From NCBI GenBank assembly GCA_023405565.1, contig JAEXXW010000208.1, forward strand, positions 1 through 8,569: DNA of 8,569 nucleotides, given 5' to 3'. Position 1 is the first letter of the stretch; the number at the start of each line of letters is the position of its first letter. Below, piece after piece: positions 6,420-8,569 of the stretch. A model generated the notes under the pieces. The model was given only the letters and a program-made list of their open reading frames with translations. It made no database searches and was not told the origin of the DNA. Source of the stretch: Pseudomonadota bacterium (GTDB lineage: Bacteria > Pseudomonadota > Alphaproteobacteria > Rhizobiales > Xanthobacteraceae). A program made the translations under genes and the position numbers.

Positions 6420-7837
6420 CAGCCGTCCAATACCCAGGTGTCTTTGGTGCCGCCCCCCTGGCTCGAATTCACGACCAGGGAGCCGGCCTTCATTGCAACA
6501 CGTGTCAGCCCGCCTGGCACGATGCGGACCTTGTCGCGACCGGTCAGAACGAACGGCCGCAAATCGACGTGGCGGGGTGCGACACCACTGTCGACATAGG
6601 TGGGACAGGTGGACAAAGCGAGCGTTGGCTGCGCGATGAAGTTCCGTGGCGTTGATTTCAGTTTCGAACGGAAGGCGTTGATGGTGGCCTTGTCAGCGGA
6701 CGGGCCGATCAGCATGCCATAGCCGCCGGAGCCATGAACCTCCTTGACGACGAGTTGCTCGATATTGTCGAGCACATAGGCAAGGTGTTCTTCCTCCCGG
6801 CAGCGCCAGGTCGGGACGTTCTTCAAGATCGGCTCTTCACCCAGGAAGAATTTCACGATGTCGGGCATGTAGCTGTAGACCGCCTTGTCGTCGGCAACGC
6901 CGGTGCCGACCGCGTTTGCCAGCGTGACATTGCCCGCCTGATAGGCGGCCATCAGGCCGGGCACGCCGAGCGCGGAATCGGGGCGGAAGGCGAGGGGATC
7001 GAGGAAGTCATCGTCGATGCGACGATAGATGACATCGACGCGCTTCGGTCCTTGCGTCGTGCGCATATAGACCGTCTCGCCCTTGACCAAGAGGTCGCGA
7101 CCTTCGACCAGCTCGATACCGATCTTGTCGGCCAGGAACGAGTGTTCGTAATAAGCCGAGTTGTAGACGCCGGGTGTGAGCAGCACCACGTTCGGTTCGG
7201 CCGGAGCGCCGTTTGGCGCGACCGACTGTAATGTGGCCAAGAGTTCGTCAGGGTAATTATCGACCGGCGCGACGCGGTGGCGCGAAAACAATTCGGGAAA
7301 CAGCCGTAGCATGATTTCCCGGTTTTCCAGCATGTAGGACACACCGGACGGCGTGCGCGCATTGTCCTCGAGCACATAGAACGTGTCGGCGTCGACCCGC
7401 ACCACATCGATGCCGGCGACATGGACATAAATGTCATGCGGCACTTTTTGCCCGTTCATTTCGGGTCGGAAGACCGGGTTCTGGAACACCAGATCCTCCG
7501 GTACGACGCCGGCGCGAAGGCATTCGCGCTTGCCGTAGATGTCCTTGATGTAGGCATTGATGGCCTTCACGCGCTGTTCGAGGCCGCGCTGCAGCGTGCG
7601 CCATTCCTGTCCCGACAGAATGCGGGGGATGACATCGAAGGGGATCAGGCGCTCCTGCGCGTCGGCTTCGCCGTAAACCGCAAAGGTGATGCCGATGCGT
7701 CGAAAAAGGAGTTCGGCTTCGCGCCGCCTGTAATCGAGGACGTCGGGCCGGACTTCTGAAAGCCAGGCCGACAGTTGCGTATAGGCCGGCCTGATGTGAC
7801 CGTCCAACCCATTCATCTCGTCGAACGCGACCGGCAT
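6419..7837 (-). CDS. Circularly permuted ATP-grasp ligase (DUF404/DUF407 type)
   Basis: This 472-residue protein is a predicted carboxylate-amine ligase that uses ATP to form an amide bond through an acyl-phosphate, with its ATP-grasp modules permuted relative to the classical order. Characteristic blocks are QRVKAINAYIKDIYG (88-102), LEDNARTPSGVSYMLENR (156-173), YRRIDDDFLDP (271-281), KEVHGSGGYGMLIGP (365-379; the glycine-rich nucleotide-contacting loop), DLRPF (425-429), PGGLTRVA (441-448) and NSSQGGGTKDTWVL at the C-terminus. Length is normal for the stand-alone family. The start is the ATG at 7837, with a G-rich stretch immediately upstream and GGAAGGA slightly further; Met8 (7816) is an alternative. 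It is the first gene of the operon and overlaps the alpha-E gene by one base. No signal peptide is visible. The substrate (peptide, amino acid or protein tail) is unknown. Confidence 0.95.
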   Translation of the reverse strand: MPVAFDEMNGLDGHIRPAYTQLSAWLSEVRPDVLDYRRREAELLFRRIGITFAVYGEADAQERLIPFDVIPRILSGQEWRTLQRGLEQRVKAINAYIKDIYGKRECLRAGVVPEDLVFQNPVFRPEMNGQKVPHDIYVHVAGIDVVRVDADTFYVLEDNARTPSGVSYMLENREIMLRLFPELFSRHRVAPVDNYPDELLATLQSVAPNGAPAEPNVVLLTPGVYNSAYYEHSFLADKIGIELVEGRDLLVKGETVYMRTTQGPKRVDVIYRRIDDDFLDPLAFRPDSALGVPGLMAAYQAGNVTLANAVGTGVADDKAVYSYMPDIVKFFLGEEPILKNVPTWRCREEEHLAYVLDNIEQLVVKEVHGSGGYGMLIGPSADKATINAFRSKLKSTPRNFIAQPTLALSTCPTYVDSGVAPRHVDLRPFVLTGRDKVRIVPGGLTRVAMKAGSLVVNSSQGGGTKDTWVLDG

Positions 7838-8049
7838 GTCCCCCCAGCGTCCTTCCCAGCAGCACTTCCTAACGCTGCAAGCTTCGCGCCAGTTCCGCTC
7901 GGAGGGAAGTCCGGATTTGTGCGTCGCCCACCGGTTTTATGCCTAGCCTTTGTGCGGGGATGGGGATGACTGGCTGCTTTTCGATCATCGGCTTGAGCCG
8001 GACGAGATCGCGGGGTACCAAGTCAGTCAGGAATGGATAGACGACCGAC
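7838..8049. promoter_or_regulatory. Divergent intergenic region between the ATP-grasp operon and the CinA-like gene
   Basis: These 212 bases separate two divergently transcribed units, so promoters for both must lie here or just inside the genes. I could not identify convincing -35/-10 pairs on either strand. The only recognisable element is the purine-rich GGAAGGA (7851-7857, minus strand) and the six G (7840-7845, minus strand) before the ATP-grasp start. Minus-strand open frames crossing this region begin inside the CinA-like gene, lack family character, and are not called as genes. Confidence 0.5.
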
Positions 8050-8569
8050 ATGAGCACCGAACAGACCGTCACAGCCGCCATCCTTGTCATCGGCGACGAA
8101 ATCCTGTCCGGCCGGACCAAGGACAAGAATATCGGCTATATTGCCGAGTATCTCACGGCGATCGGCGTGGATCTGCGTGAGGTCCGTGTGGTGCCGGATG
8201 TGGAGGATGAAATCGTCGACGCGCTGAATGCGCTGCGGCACCGTTACACTTACGTCTTCACCACGGGCGGAATCGGTCCGACCCATGATGACATCACCGC
8301 CGACAGCGTGGCCAAGGCGTTTGGCGTGTCGATCGATTATGACCCGCGCGCCGTCGCGCTGCTGAAACAGCGTTTCCAAGGTCCCGATTAGAACGAAGCG
8401 CGCATGCGCATGACCCGCATTCCGGATGGTGCTGAGCTCGTCACCAACAAGGTCTCGCTGGCGCCCGGCTTCTGGATCGGCAATGTGATCGTGATGGCCG
8501 GAGTACCGAGCATCATGCAGGCGATGCTCGACGAGGTGGGCCCGAAGTTGAGGACCGGCAGGAAGATGC
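8050..8569 (+). pseudogene. CinA-like MoCF-domain protein, interrupted by an in-frame TAG (also partial at the right edge)
   Basis: The frame from the ATG at 8050 encodes the MoCF/molybdopterin-binding fold found in MogA, MoaB and the CinA N-terminus (COG1058 type). It shows AAILVIGDEILSGRTKDKN at about residues 9-27 and TTGGIGPTHDDITADSVAKA at about 76-95, the two main ligand-site motifs. At codon 114 (8389-8391) TAG stops translation at 113 residues. The same frame then continues open for 59 codons to the window end with plainly homologous sequence: NEARMRMTRIPDGAELVTNK, then APGFWIGNVIVMAGVPSIMQ. Family members usually have a hydrophobic residue, often Leu, at this position in a D-L-N-E-A-R context, so a TTG-to-TAG change would explain it. 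An in-frame TAG at 8038-8040 rules out an earlier start. The gene may be inactivated, misread at one base, or split, with restart at ATG 8404. Members of this family without a C-terminal deamidase domain are common in rhizobia. Confidence 0.85.

Noticed and set aside
6734..7231. A 165-codon plus-strand open frame inside the ATP-grasp gene
   Set aside because: It is antisense to conserved ATP-grasp sequence and has no motif or ribosome binding site of its own.
7869..8126. An 85-codon minus-strand open frame across the divergent intergenic region
   Set aside because: It starts inside the CinA-like gene on the opposite strand and shows no family motif. A shorter version starting near 8048 is conceivable but unsupported.
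8389..8391. TAG as a pyrrolysine codon
   Set aside because: The protein family and the apparent alphaproteobacterial origin give no reason to expect pyrrolysine; a one-base change from a Leu codon is simpler.

Overview
The window looks like chromosomal DNA from a GC-rich alphaproteobacterium, most likely of the order Hyphomicrobiales (rhizobia and relatives). That placement is an inference. It rests on the GC-rich third positions, the c-di-GMP genes, and the character of the circularly permuted ATP-grasp / alpha-E / transglutaminase-like / Anbu cluster. I see no insertion sequence, phage gene, tRNA, rRNA or CRISPR array. Coding density is high and no gene-free stretch exceeds about 220 bases.

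Layout from left to right. (1) The first 68 codons of a minus-strand membrane protein run off the left edge (1-204); it resembles the membrane-embedded N-terminus of a diguanylate cyclase. (2) A minus-strand short-chain dehydrogenase/reductase (327-1079) has intact cofactor and catalytic motifs. (3) A large minus-strand bifunctional GGDEF-EAL protein (1298-3586) has a periplasmic CHASE-like sensor and intact signature motifs for c-di-GMP synthesis, feedback inhibition and hydrolysis. (4) A short AT-rich intergenic region (3587-3727) carries two inverted repeats. (5) A four-gene minus-strand operon (7837 down to 3728) follows in the order circularly permuted ATP-grasp, alpha-E (DUF403), transglutaminase-like cysteine peptidase, and Anbu proteasome-type Ntn hydrolase. 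(6) A divergent promoter region (7838-8049) separates it from (7) a plus-strand CinA/MoeA-type MoCF-domain gene (8050 to the right edge). That gene is interrupted by one in-frame TAG at 8389-8391, after which homologous coding resumes in the same frame.

The centre of interest is the four-gene operon. The two first genes overlap by one base (TGATG), and all four carry their family motifs. Families of this kind are predicted in the literature to form a peptide-ligation and peptide-processing system. The ATP-grasp enzyme would form an amide bond, alpha-E would be its helical partner, the transglutaminase-like enzyme would cleave or transfer amide bonds, and Anbu would act as a self-compartmentalising threonine peptidase. 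The substrate is not established, so the cluster is a recognised but functionally unresolved system rather than a new one. The most unusual local observation is the single nonsense codon in the CinA-like gene.
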